Shown: piece after piece, positions 17,331-24,525 of the stretch
Position numbering within the stretch: position 1 is the stretch's first letter
How the letters are laid out: each line of letters starts with the position of its first letter
Origin: DATMRF01 sp035566435
GTDB lineage: Bacteria > Verrucomicrobiota > Verrucomicrobiia > Limisphaerales > UBA8199
Direction of reading: 5' to 3'
NCBI GenBank assembly: GCA_035566435.1
Contig: DATMRF010000107.1
Location: 1 to 28,878 of the forward strand
Length of the DNA stretch: 28,878 bases
Notes under the pieces: model-generated
What the model saw: the letters and a program-made list of their open reading frames with translations, nothing else
Told to the model about the DNA's origin: nothing
Databases searched by the model: none
Program-made: the position numbers and the translations under genes

Positions 17331-17540
17331 TACCACAGCCTACCACAGCCTACCAGGACCTACCGGCCACCTACCGTACGGTTACCGCAGGCTGGATCGG
17401 TTACCATCGGTTACCATCGGTTACCATCGGTTACCATCGGTTACCATGGGTTACCGTACGGTTACCACGGGTTACCGTAGGTTACCGTGGGTTACCGAGC
17501 GGTTACCGGCGGGTTACCGAAATCTGAGCGGTCGGTTACC
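17331..17540. repeat. Helically phased TACC array
   Basis: Nineteen TACC motifs lie at 10- to 11-bp steps over 206 bp, most within GGTTACC from 17380 onward. Six consecutive GGTTACC copies start at 17399, 17409, 17419, 17429, 17439 and 17449. Two longer steps of 19 and 22 bp equal two turns. All motifs therefore face one side of the helix. No gene is seen in 17165-17330, which holds unassigned spacer. Confidence 0.85.
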
Positions 17541-17580
17541 GGGAAGCCGCGAATTTCGGGAATCGGGGCCAAAAGGGAAA

Positions 17581-17636
17581 GGACTACAGGACCACGGGAC
17601 CACGGGACCACGGGACCACGGGACTACAGGACTACA
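17581..17636. repeat. 8-bp tandem array GGACYACR x7
   Basis: Seven contiguous 8-bp units: one GGACTACA, four GGACCACG, then two GGACTACA. No coding role is evident. Confidence 0.85.
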
Positions 17637-17682
17637 GAGCGCGGAGGTCAGGGGCGGGGCGGCAATATGCGGCAGGAGACAA

Positions 17683-17730
17683 GGGTGCACATGGGTGCAC
17701 CTGGGTGCAGATAGGTGCAGATGGCTGCGG
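17683..17730. repeat. 10-bp tandem array GGGTGCACAT-like x5
   Basis: Five units with GGTGC or GGCTGC at exact 10-bp steps. Another 10-bp series, TGGAA at 17851, 17861, 17871 and 17881, follows further on. Confidence 0.75.
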
Positions 17731-17911
17731 ATGACACGGATGAGGACGGGATGGCCACAAGAAGGCACGAGAAGGCGCGAAGAGGGTGATAATCCAGGAA
17801 AATTTACGTCGAGATAGGTCGAGATTCCGGGGGTATTGGGTCGCCCGAGGTGGAAGAACGTGGAAAAAGGTGGAAAAAGGTGGAAAGTTGACAGAGGCGG
17901 GGCGAGGGAGT

Positions 17912-18070
17912 GATGGGGTTTTCTTTTCTCGCGAGGGGAGTGGGGCTGCGAAAGTTGACAGTTGACAAGAAGTGGGTCGCAGCCCGGTTTTACCGAGGAT
18001 TTCGGCGGTTTTGAAAGTTGACAGAGCGTGAAGTTGTCAACTTTCGAAAGTTGACAGTTGACAAGGGGCG
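17912..18070. repeat. Left inverted copy of the GTTGACA-rich repeat
   Basis: About 160 bp match the reverse complement of 28270-28431 at high identity. The stretch 17947-18002 is a perfect 56-bp inverted match to 28338-28393. It contains AAAGTTGACAGTTGACA runs and a perfect 22-bp palindrome at 18035-18056. It marks the left side of the accessory region. Confidence 0.85.
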
Positions 18071-18074
18071 GAGC

Positions 18075-18095
18075 GGCGCGCTGGGACAGCGCGCC
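18075..18095. repeat. Short hairpin repeat, copy 2
   Basis: GGCGCGCTG and CAGCGCGCC are perfect 9-bp arms with a GGA loop, followed by CTACC. It is a relative of the hairpin at 5368-5389. Confidence 0.65.
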
Positions 18096-18119
18096 CTACC
18101 AAGATGGTGACGCGGGAGG

Positions 18120-18560
18120 GTAGCGCGATCCGTTATCCGTCAGGTCCATCCGTTATCCGTTAGGGTGGGTCGGGGGAGTGTTTCTTTTTCTGACGGATCG
18201 TTGGTGCGATCCGTTATCCGTTAGGATTATCCGTTAGGTTGGCGCAAGCGGTTGGCGGGCAAGGTGTTCTTTTACTGGAGGGCGCGCGGATGCGATCCGA
18301 TATCCGTTAGACCCATCCGTTATCCGTTAGGGCGGGTCGGCGGAGTGTTTCTTTTTCTGACGGATCGTTGGTGCGATCCGTTATCCGTTAGGATTATCCG
18401 TTAGGTCGGCGCAAGCGGTTGGTGGGCAGGGTGTTCCTTTCCTGGAGGGCGCGCCGATGCGATCCGTTATCCGTTAGGCCCATCCGTTATCCGTTAGGGC
18501 GGGCCGGTGGAATGTTTGTTTTGCTGACGGTGCGGTGGCGCGATCCGTTATCCGTTAGGC
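18120..18560. repeat. 167-bp tandem repeat carrying ATCCGTT doublets
   Basis: About 2.6 units of 166-168 bp. Each unit has ATCCGTT-ATCCGTT-AGG doublets at equivalent places: 18128, 18148, 18209; 18296, 18315, 18376; 18462, 18482, 18543. Single half-copies also occur. The array resembles iterons in form, but no replication gene is nearby. Confidence 0.85.
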
Positions 18561-18603
18561 GGCGAATTTCTTTCTTCGGGCAGGGGTTGGGAAATGCAAA
18601 AGT

Positions 18604-18770
18604 GTAGCCAAAAACGTAGCAATCGCGTAAGTCGTTAATTGTCAGTTGTTTGTGAATAGACAAGGTGGAGCAGCAAAAACGTAGCAGCAAAAGTGTAGCA
18701 GGTGCAAAAGTGTAGCAGGTGCGAAAGTGTAGCAGGTGCGAAAGTGTAGCAGGCGCAAAAGTGTAGCAGA
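18604..18770. repeat. 17-bp AAAGTGTAGCA tandem array
   Basis: GTAGCA recurs at 18681, 18695, 18712, 18729, 18746 and 18763; the last four steps are exactly 17 bp. Two degenerate members lie at 18604 and 18616. A TGGAGTG-type microrepeat follows at about 18795-18838. Confidence 0.8.
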
Positions 18771-18837
18771 GCGTGGACCGGTGGGCGGGCGGATCGAGTG
18801 ATGGAGTCGTGGAGTGATGGAGTGCTGGAGTGCTGGA

Positions 18838-19001
18838 GCCCGCCAATCCGAGGCAGAGAATGCCAGTCAAGGACACGAGCCTGGTCTCGACCAGAGCCCG
18901 TCGCAAGGAAAAGCCTCGCTCGGCTCGTTTGCCGGGCGCCTCGTTGGACGGGACAATTCTCGAAACCGCCGCCAACGAGAACCACATAGCGTTAGACAAA
19001 C
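18838..19001. repeat. 164-bp direct repeat, copy 1
   Basis: Aligns without gaps to 21697-21860, with about 24 differences by my count (roughly 85% identity). No protein family was recognised in any frame. The remaining 19002-19280 holds no supported gene. Confidence 0.85.
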
Positions 19002-19280
19002 CTCCGAACCTGCAGCGCTTAGCGTCCGGTGCACTCACGGTTGGTTCCTTAAGCTCACTGCGCCTTTTGAATGGCTGCAACCGGATAACATTCCTTCTCC
19101 CCCCAGGCAACCAAGGAGTACTATCGTTGCCCTCTCTGCGCGCGCAACCGGATCGGCCTTCATTCCTCCGCCTCGTTCGCGAACAAAACTTTCCCCTTCA
19201 CATTTTCGCTCCGTCCGCTAATGTCAACCTTCGTTGGAAGCGGGAAGAGAACCTGAGAAACTATAAAAACGGATGGCCCC

Positions 19281-19532
19281 ATGAATCCATATTACAATCT
19301 GCCGCCCGAGAAGCGTTTCACCCAGCGGCTCGTGGATCAGTTCAACGCCGACGAGCGCTTGTGGGAAACGCTGGAGCCGCGCCGCAAAGCCCGGCGCAAA
19401 CGGCGGCCCCGGCTCTCGCGCAAGAGGCTGAAAAAACTGGGCCTGGCCGAGTTTGCCAAAGCCAGGCCCCCGCAAGATTGCATCGGCCAATGGATTGAAA
19501 CTTCAAGAACGGTTCCGGCCATTTGCCGATGA
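19281..19532 (+). CDS. Small basic protein coupled to the ORF6N gene
   Basis: An 83-residue, Arg/Lys-rich protein (RRKARRKRRPRLSRKRLKK in the middle). The N-terminus MNPYYNLPPEKRFTQRLVDQ is helical in character and the C-terminus is polar. Its TGA overlaps the ORF6N ATG at 19529 as ATGA, a typical arrangement for translational coupling, which is the main argument that it is real. A CTATAAAAA stretch lies about 15-20 bp upstream. I do not recognise the family. A nucleic-acid-binding partner of the ORF6N protein is possible but unproven. Confidence 0.5.
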   Translation: MNPYYNLPPEKRFTQRLVDQFNADERLWETLEPRRKARRKRRPRLSRKRLKKLGLAEFAKARPPQDCIGQWIETSRTVPAICR

Positions 19533-20140
19533 GCGGCAAAGCTGAAATCATCTCTGCCGGCGATATCACCCGGCTCATTCGTTCCATCCGCGGCCAACGG
19601 GTTATCCTCGACAACGATCTGGCTGCCGTTTACGGCGTGCCTACAAAGCGCCTGAATGAGCAATACCGCCGGAACCTCGGTAGGTTCCCCGAAGATTTCG
19701 CTTTCCAGCTTTCGCAGGGCGAGTGGGCAACTCTAAGATCACAAATTGTGACCTTAGAACCAGCCCGGAACTTGAGGTCGCAAAATGCGACCTCAAGATC
19801 GCATGGTGGTCGGCGCTACCTGCCAGTCGCCTTCACCGAACATGGCGCCCTCATGGCGGCCAACATTCTTAACAGCCCCCGCGCTGTGGCTATGAGTGTC
19901 TACATCATCCGCGCCTTCGTCAAAATGCGCGAGGACCTCGCCGCCAACGCCGCCATTCTCAAACGCCTCGCTGAAATTGATAAAACCCTGCTCCTGCACG
20001 ATGGCGCACTGCGCGACATCTACCAGAAACTCCGGCCGCTGCTCGAGCCGCCGCCGGAGCCGCCGAAACCGGGAATAGGTTTCCATGTCAAAGAAGACGC
20101 CCTGCCTTACCGCGTGAGGAAGAAGCTCGTCGGAGTGTGA
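19529..20140 (+). CDS. ORF6N domain-containing DNA-binding protein
   Basis: A 203-residue protein. The ORF6N domain (about 7-108) is clear: IRSIRGQRVILDNDLAAVYG, TKRLNEQYRRNLGRFPEDFA and AFTEHGALMAANIL. A helical segment follows with VKMREDLAANAAILKRLAEI (about 131-150), and a proline-rich tail EPPPEPPKPGIGF leads to a basic end. ORF6N/KilA-N proteins are phage- or mobile-element-linked DNA-binding proteins that are widely dispersed in bacterial genomes. The ATG at 19529 overlaps the small upstream ORF; a TTG at 19523 is possible. Residues around 69-92 repeat LRSQ and are encoded by two tandem hairpins. A 3' fragment of a second copy lies at 21536-21618. Confidence 0.9.
   Translation: MSGKAEIISAGDITRLIRSIRGQRVILDNDLAAVYGVPTKRLNEQYRRNLGRFPEDFAFQLSQGEWATLRSQIVTLEPARNLRSQNATSRSHGGRRYLPVAFTEHGALMAANILNSPRAVAMSVYIIRAFVKMREDLAANAAILKRLAEIDKTLLLHDGALRDIYQKLRPLLEPPPEPPKPGIGFHVKEDALPYRVRKKLVGV
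19733..19797. repeat. Two tandem hairpins inside the ORF6N gene
   Basis: Hairpin 1 (19733-19757) has 12-bp arms with one mismatch around a single central base. Hairpin 2 (19771-19797) has perfect 12-bp arms around AAA. They are diverged copies of the same palindrome. Confidence 0.75.
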
Positions 20141-20828
20141 AAACAAACAAACGGGGAGTGGTGGAGTGGTGTCCTGACTGCATCGCCTTTAGCATTTCGA
20201 CCGGGCGCTCGGTGTGGTCGGCAGTCCATTGAACAACGTGCGATTGTGTGGGACCCCATTTCGGAGCCGCCGGGGACGTGGCCGTCCCTGCCTCGCCGAA
20301 AAGTTTTGGCCACAAAAAGGCACAAAGAGTCGCAAGAATTGGTTTCCGGTGCGGGTCATGGAGAGGTGGAGTGATGGAATGGTGGAGTGGTGGAATCCCC
20401 CTGGATCCGAGACAATGCAGCCGCCGGGGACGTGGCCGTCCCCGCCCCGCGGGCTTGCCTGGCCTGGTGGAAGCTGCGCCAACCTTCACGAGTCCATTGG
20501 GTTTTGTGATGGAAATCATATATATTTACTGAAAACTGGCATTTTTACTGCTCAGTAAACATATGTGTTTCTAGTAAATAATGTTGAGTATTTACTGTAA
20601 ATGCCATTAAGGCTTCTGCCGGTCATGAAGTACGAACTCCCGCCTGCGTTGATGCCTTGCCCTGCCTCAACCAGCATTTCCGCGATGAACGAGCTTCGGC
20701 TCCCATCCGGGCGGCGACTTTTGTTCTCGGGCAGCCTGCCCCCGGCGATTCGGGCGACCTCCTTTTTCAACGTCGCCAGATCCAGCAGGACGTGGTAGAT
20801 GCCGGCCGTTTGCTGCGAACTGCGATAG
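20141..20828. other. Gene-poor stretch with REP-like copies and an AT-rich palindromic island
   Basis: Two REP-like palindromes in the same orientation lie at 20270-20292 and 20424-20448. TGGAGTG/TGGTGGAG microrepeats occur near 20150-20175 and 20355-20395. At 20525-20606 is an AT-rich island with repeated TTTACTG/CAGTAAA heptamers: a perfect palindrome at 20544-20559, and TGGCATTT (20537-20544) facing AAATGCCA (20599-20606). A minus-strand frame at 20552-20840 is open but matches no family I know, so it is not called as a gene. Confidence 0.55.
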
Positions 20829-21361
20829 CCCCATGATGGATTGGTGCTGACCAACACCATCGTCGCCGGCAACACGGCGCCCGGTGCCCAGGACATCGCG
20901 GGCTCCTATTCCGGCGTGAACAATTTTATTGGCGGCGACCCGAAGCTGGCGTCTTTGGGCAATAATGGCGGCCCCACGCAAACCATGTCGCCGCTGTCGG
21001 GTTCACCGGTCATTGACGCCGGTAGTGATTCGGTCACGAACTTTCTGAGCTATGACCCGCGCCTTCGCCGCGCTTGTCCGGCGCACACGTGGACATCGGC
21101 GCGGTCGAAGTGCAATTTAGTGCGCCGGCCAGCCGCCCTCCCGTGCTGAAAAATGTCAGGCGATTCAACAATGAACTTCAATTTGCCTTCACCAATGCTC
21201 CGAACGCCGATTTTACGGCGCTGACTTCCACCAACCTCTCGCTGCCGCTGATCAATTGGAGGGCGCTGGGCAACGTCACTGAAATCTCCTCGGGTCAATA
21301 TCAGTTCACGGACTCGTCGGCCACGAACCACGTGCAATTTTACCGCGTCGTTTCGCCGTAA
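20829..21361 (+). pseudogene. Choice-of-anchor Q domain protein, C-terminal fragment with frameshift
   Basis: The plus strand encodes the end of a large surface protein. NTIVAGNTAPGAQDIAGSYS, GGDPKLASLGNNGGPTQTM and SGSPVIDAGSD are classic choice-of-anchor Q phrases. The frame then changes near 21066-21075, where the expected continuation LSGAHVDIGAVEVQ appears in another frame. This second frame runs through a beta-domain ending in QFYRVVSP, a common C-terminal module in Verrucomicrobiota. The 5' part is absent, with a stop codon at 20826-20828 in the same frame. The gene is therefore truncated and frameshifted. Confidence 0.8.
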
Positions 21362-21535
21362 AAAATCCGAATCCCCCCTCTCGCCCAGGAGACGATCCAC
21401 GCGGAGCCAGCCGGGCGGCTGGGGCGGCGGTTTGAGGCGGTAAATCGGTCTCGGGTACCCGAAACGGGGCCACGCCATACCTCGGTCTGTGCTTGCAAAC
21501 CGAAATGAAGCATCCTATGGGCTGACACTTTCCCG

Positions 21536-21618
21536 TGGCGCACTGAGCGACATCTACCAGAAACTCCGGCCGCTGCTCGAGCGGCCGCCGGAGCCGCCGA
21601 AACCAGGAATAGGTTTCC
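21536..21618 (+). pseudogene. 3' fragment of a second ORF6N gene
   Basis: This 83-bp stretch matches 20002-20084 of the intact ORF6N gene at 80 positions and encodes the same DIYQKLRPLLE and PPEPPKPGIGF tail. Nothing of the ORF6N domain itself remains. Confidence 0.8.
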
Positions 21619-21696
21619 TTCCAACTCTCTATCAACTAGCAACCCTCAACTCCCTTGGGCCTTCGCCGCCGGTCGAGTGTTCGGGGTCGCAGTGCG

Positions 21697-21860
21697 GCCC
21701 GCCAATCCGAGGCGGAGCAGGCCCGTCAAGGGGACGAGCCTGGCCTCGACCAAGGCCCCTCGCAAGGTGAAACCTCTCCCGGCTCGTTTGCCGGGGGCCT
21801 CGCTGGACAGGCCAATTCTCGAAGCCGCCGCCAATGGGCACCACATAGCGTTAAACAAAC
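21697..21860. repeat. 164-bp direct repeat, copy 2
   Basis: Gapless partner of 18838-19001 in the same orientation, 2859 bp away. The pair encloses the ORF6N genes and the choice-of-anchor Q fragment. Confidence 0.85.
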
Positions 21861-21946
21861 AGCCGCGTTCCGTCGTGACCGCAGGTCCTTGTGCTCAGGG
21901 TTTTATGCTTGTCGAGTACATTAACCATTGCGCATGATACGATCCA

Positions 21947-23239
21947 ATGGAATCAGCAACTCCCGACAACCTTAAGGCGGCTGCTAAGGGTGGAGACCCG
22001 GTGTCCGCTTACGGGCAGTTCCTTTCGGTGGAGTATGAGCAAATTGCCTCAGCCTACTTTAAGGCTGTCGAGACTCTAACCAGTTTTTTTAAGCACTATC
22101 TGCTCATCGCGGGTCTTCCGCTGTCGCTCTTCGGCCTGATTTTTTCCGAGAAGGTCAACCAAAACGACGTACCGGCACTGAAGCTCGCAGGTGGGGCAGC
22201 CTTTCTGGGCGTCTCGTTAATAGGGACATTGGTGCTGTGCTACATGTCGAATCTTTGGTTCGATCAGGTGCTGTACGCCCGCCAGGTCAACGGGATTCGG
22301 GGCTACTTCGCCCGGAGGTCTGGCGCATCTTTTTCCGAGCTGTCAGCGTTGCGGGTCTTACCGATCACCACGAGCAAGCCGACTTATTCGAGCGCGGTGT
22401 ACTTCGGGTGGGTGGCGTTGGCTGCAGCCTTCATTAATGCCGCCTACTCTGGGTTTGCTGTGTTCCTACTAATGAAGGGAAACACGGCCTACCTTTCGCC
22501 ACCTTTCGGGGACATGATTGTAGCGCTTAACGGGGTGATCAAGCCATGGGCCGCCAGTTCGTTGACCCTGTTAATTGTCCTGGGAGGGAACCTGGTCCTT
22601 TATTGGAGACTTGCAGTGTATCGGGAGAGGACCTACCTCCAGAGTCAGGCCATAGGAATCGACATAGATGGCGTGCTCAATATGCACCGGGAGCAGTTTG
22701 TGACCTTTCTGAGAAAGCACACCGGTAAGGAGGTCAAACCCGAGGGCCTAGTATGCCTTCCTGTTCGGAAGTGTGCAGGACTGAACATAACTAAGCGGGA
22801 TGAAGTGACTGTTTTCAACGACCCAGAGTACTGGACCCAAATGCCAGTCGATCCAAACGCCTTGAGCGGCATCCAAGCCATTTCGCGTCTGTTCCCAAGA
22901 ACTCAAATCCGAGTGTACACGCACAGGCCGTGGCCAGATTACAGGGGGTTGTCTGCTCAGGAGCTGGAGGTGTGCCAGGCCAGGTGGAAAGGCGAGTTTG
23001 GTCTCGCGAGGTCAATGAAACGGATTACACGTGACTGGCTTTTGAGCCGCGGATTCCAGTTCGATCATATCTTTGTAGAGGAGAGGACTTCAAGCGAGGA
23101 TACGCGGTTTGCTCACGCGCAAGATGGGGTATTGCGCGTTTTCATCGAGGATGACGCAATCAACGCCCGACGCCTAGCAGCGATGTGCGATAAGGTCATT
23201 CTGATTGCCAAGGTGTCGCGACGACCAGTGTGGGTTTAG
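21947..23239 (+). CDS. Membrane protein with four predicted helices fused to a HAD-like domain
   Basis: A 430-residue fusion. The N-terminal half has four hydrophobic segments at about 51-66, 78-98, 151-175 and 200-221, with soluble parts between. The C-terminal half (about 234-430) is HAD-like. Motif I is IGIDIDGVL with Asp239 and Asp241. A motif II-like Thr325 sits in RVYTHRPWPD. The acidic motif is IEDDAINARRL (Glu401-Asp403). The HAD part resembles small nucleotidase/phosphatase members; its substrate is unknown. The arrangement (membrane anchor plus cytoplasmic hydrolase) is reminiscent of effectors in bacterial defence or signalling, but I do not know this fusion. The ATG at 21947 gives a soluble helical N-terminus. 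It converges on the nuclease gene, whose end overlaps by 44 bp. Confidence 0.8.
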   Translation: MESATPDNLKAAAKGGDPVSAYGQFLSVEYEQIASAYFKAVETLTSFFKHYLLIAGLPLSLFGLIFSEKVNQNDVPALKLAGGAAFLGVSLIGTLVLCYMSNLWFDQVLYARQVNGIRGYFARRSGASFSELSALRVLPITTSKPTYSSAVYFGWVALAAAFINAAYSGFAVFLLMKGNTAYLSPPFGDMIVALNGVIKPWAASSLTLLIVLGGNLVLYWRLAVYRERTYLQSQAIGIDIDGVLNMHREQFVTFLRKHTGKEVKPEGLVCLPVRKCAGLNITKRDEVTVFNDPEYWTQMPVDPNALSGIQAISRLFPRTQIRVYTHRPWPDYRGLSAQELEVCQARWKGEFGLARSMKRITRDWLLSRGFQFDHIFVEERTSSEDTRFAHAQDGVLRVFIEDDAINARRLAAMCDKVILIAKVSRRPVWV

Positions 23240-23507
23240 GTCGAGCCGCGAGGAAGCGAAGAAATGCCAGGAATTGGTTATAGGAGCGTTGTGATTCGAG
23301 GTCGGGCGCTGTCTTTGCCTCGCCGATCAGGGTGAGGGCAGGCGGCGTGCACATTGCACACACGTCAGGGAAGAATCCTTCGATGGGCGCCGGTTTTTCG
23401 GTTTCAAGGACCGGTGGGCAATCGCAGAAGAGGCAGAGCCCGCGTGTGGTCGGGTATTCGGCCTTTAGCCACCTCACGATGACGGCGACAAGCCGCGTAT
23501 GGGCCAT
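23196..23507 (-). CDS. Small PD-(D/E)XK nuclease-like protein
   Basis: A 103-residue protein. GFFPDVCA (Asp48) followed by LTLIGEAKT (Glu63, Lys65) gives the D...ExK signature of PD-(D/E)XK nucleases. QRSYNQFLAFLRFL is the expected following helix and TLVVATPW the next strand. An N-terminal CLFCDCPP stretch with paired cysteines may bind metal. It is short for the fold and ends soon after the last core strand, so the C-terminus may be cut by its overlap with the convergent HAD gene. The ATG at 23507 starts 4 nt after the ParB-like stop, so they are probably one transcript. Likely a DNA nuclease; the target is unknown. Confidence 0.65.
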   Translation of the reverse strand: MAHTRLVAVIVRWLKAEYPTTRGLCLFCDCPPVLETEKPAPIEGFFPDVCAMCTPPALTLIGEAKTAPDLESQRSYNQFLAFLRFLAARPKPTLVVATPWQSE

Positions 23508-23511
23508 GGTC

Positions 23512-24525
23512 TCACTCACTGGGCTGGATGCTAGCGATGAATGTGTTGAGGGCGTCCTGGGCTTCGAGGAGTGCCTGGTTGGTGTCGGAGGTCGGGTCGT
23601 TTTCGAGCTCTTTGGCCTGGGCGAAAGGGACTTTGTTAATTGCCTCAGCCAGCGCCTGTGCGAGCTGGGCGAGTGTGGCTTCCAGAAGTGCTTTGCTGAG
23701 GTCCGGGCGGTCGAGCACTTTGATCGCCTCAAGCGCGCCTTTTTTTAGAAAAACGTTGGTAGCCTTCTTGTCCTTGAGAATCCTTGGGAGCCAGCGGACG
23801 GTGGCCAGGGGATATACTTTCTTGTCGTATATCCACTTGGCGAAGTCTGAGACCTCATAGCCAGCTTGGCCGACGGCCGTCTTGACGTTGTTTTTCTGGA
23901 GCTCGACGAAGCCGCTAAAGCGCTGTGGGTCGAAATCGCCCTCGGAGTCGCACAGCGGGCGGTAGTAAGCCTCCATGTCGGCGAAGGCGTCGATGCTCTC
24001 CATCACGGCTTTCTGGCTTCCGCCGCAGTAGTCAACCAGTCTGGAAAACGGCATCCTTTCCTTGTTGCGGAGGTAGGTGAGGTACTTGGCCTTTGAATAG
24101 GGGTCCCATTGGCGCGGACCAACAAGGTGGGCCTGTAGGCGGATTGCATCGACCGCCTCGTCATCCAGGCCCTTGTAAACGATAGCTGGGATTTTGCTCC
24201 ATGAACCTTTGACCTTCTGGTCTCGGAAGGATTTGTATAGGCAGACACGGGTGTTCCCCTCGATACAGACCCTTTTGCTGTTTGACAGCGTGTTGATGAT
24301 GACCGGTTGGATAATGCCGCCGTTGGTCTGGATGGAGTTCTTGAGGGTGCTGAACTTGGTGCCTCCCTGGCCTTCCTTGTCGTCAACCCCTGCCCCCAGT
24401 GCCTGATAGATCTGCTCGGGCGTCGGCTCTCCTTCATACATTTCGAGCCAGAGGGCGATGCGCGGATTGGATTTGTCTAAGATTATCTCATCTATCGGGA
24501 CCAGTGTATGTTTTCCTTGTTGCAT
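23512..24525 (-). CDS. ParB/Srx N-terminal domain protein
   Basis: A 337-residue protein with a ParB-like N-terminal domain: LVPIDEIILDKSNPRIA (8-24), LKNSIQTNGGIIQPVII (61-77), and IEGNTRVCLYK (88-98) at the place of the usual GxRR/GxHR motif. RLQAHLVGPRQWDPYSKAKY (129-148) follows, like the second ParB box. The C-terminal half is helical and unfamiliar. It is not a plain chromosomal ParB: no partner ParA is present and the neighbours are an ATPase and a nuclease. CTP-binding or nucleic-acid-binding roles are both known for this fold. The ATG at 24525 was chosen since upstream in-frame codons come from a repeat with a tRNA-like hairpin. The nuclease gene follows at 4 nt. Confidence 0.8.
   Translation of the reverse strand: MQQGKHTLVPIDEIILDKSNPRIALWLEMYEGEPTPEQIYQALGAGVDDKEGQGGTKFSTLKNSIQTNGGIIQPVIINTLSNSKRVCIEGNTRVCLYKSFRDQKVKGSWSKIPAIVYKGLDDEAVDAIRLQAHLVGPRQWDPYSKAKYLTYLRNKERMPFSRLVDYCGGSQKAVMESIDAFADMEAYYRPLCDSEGDFDPQRFSGFVELQKNNVKTAVGQAGYEVSDFAKWIYDKKVYPLATVRWLPRILKDKKATNVFLKKGALEAIKVLDRPDLSKALLEATLAQLAQALAEAINKVPFAQAKELENDPTSDTNQALLEAQDALNTFIASIQPSE

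Larger units (their letters stand above)
21362..21946. other. Gene-free gap before the membrane-HAD gene
   Basis: Apart from the ORF6N fragment (21536-21618) and the second direct-repeat copy (21697-21860), no gene or clear signal was seen. No obvious Shine-Dalgarno precedes the ATG at 21947. Confidence 0.5.

Noticed and set aside
18120..18560. Functional plasmid origin
   Set aside because: Iteron-like layout only; no Rep gene, DnaA box cluster or partition operon seen nearby.
17331..18770. CRISPR array
   Set aside because: Repeats are contiguous or at 8-17 bp or 167 bp periods, with no unique spacers of uniform length and no cas genes.
18487..19110. 207-residue minus-strand ORF across the 17-bp repeat
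   Set aside because: Its repeated CYTFAPATL-type residues are just the translated tandem repeat; no domain or coding signal.
20552..20896. 114-residue minus-strand ORF opposite the choice-of-anchor Q fragment
   Set aside because: Half lies opposite the anchor fragment and the end is in the AT-rich palindromic island; no family recognised.
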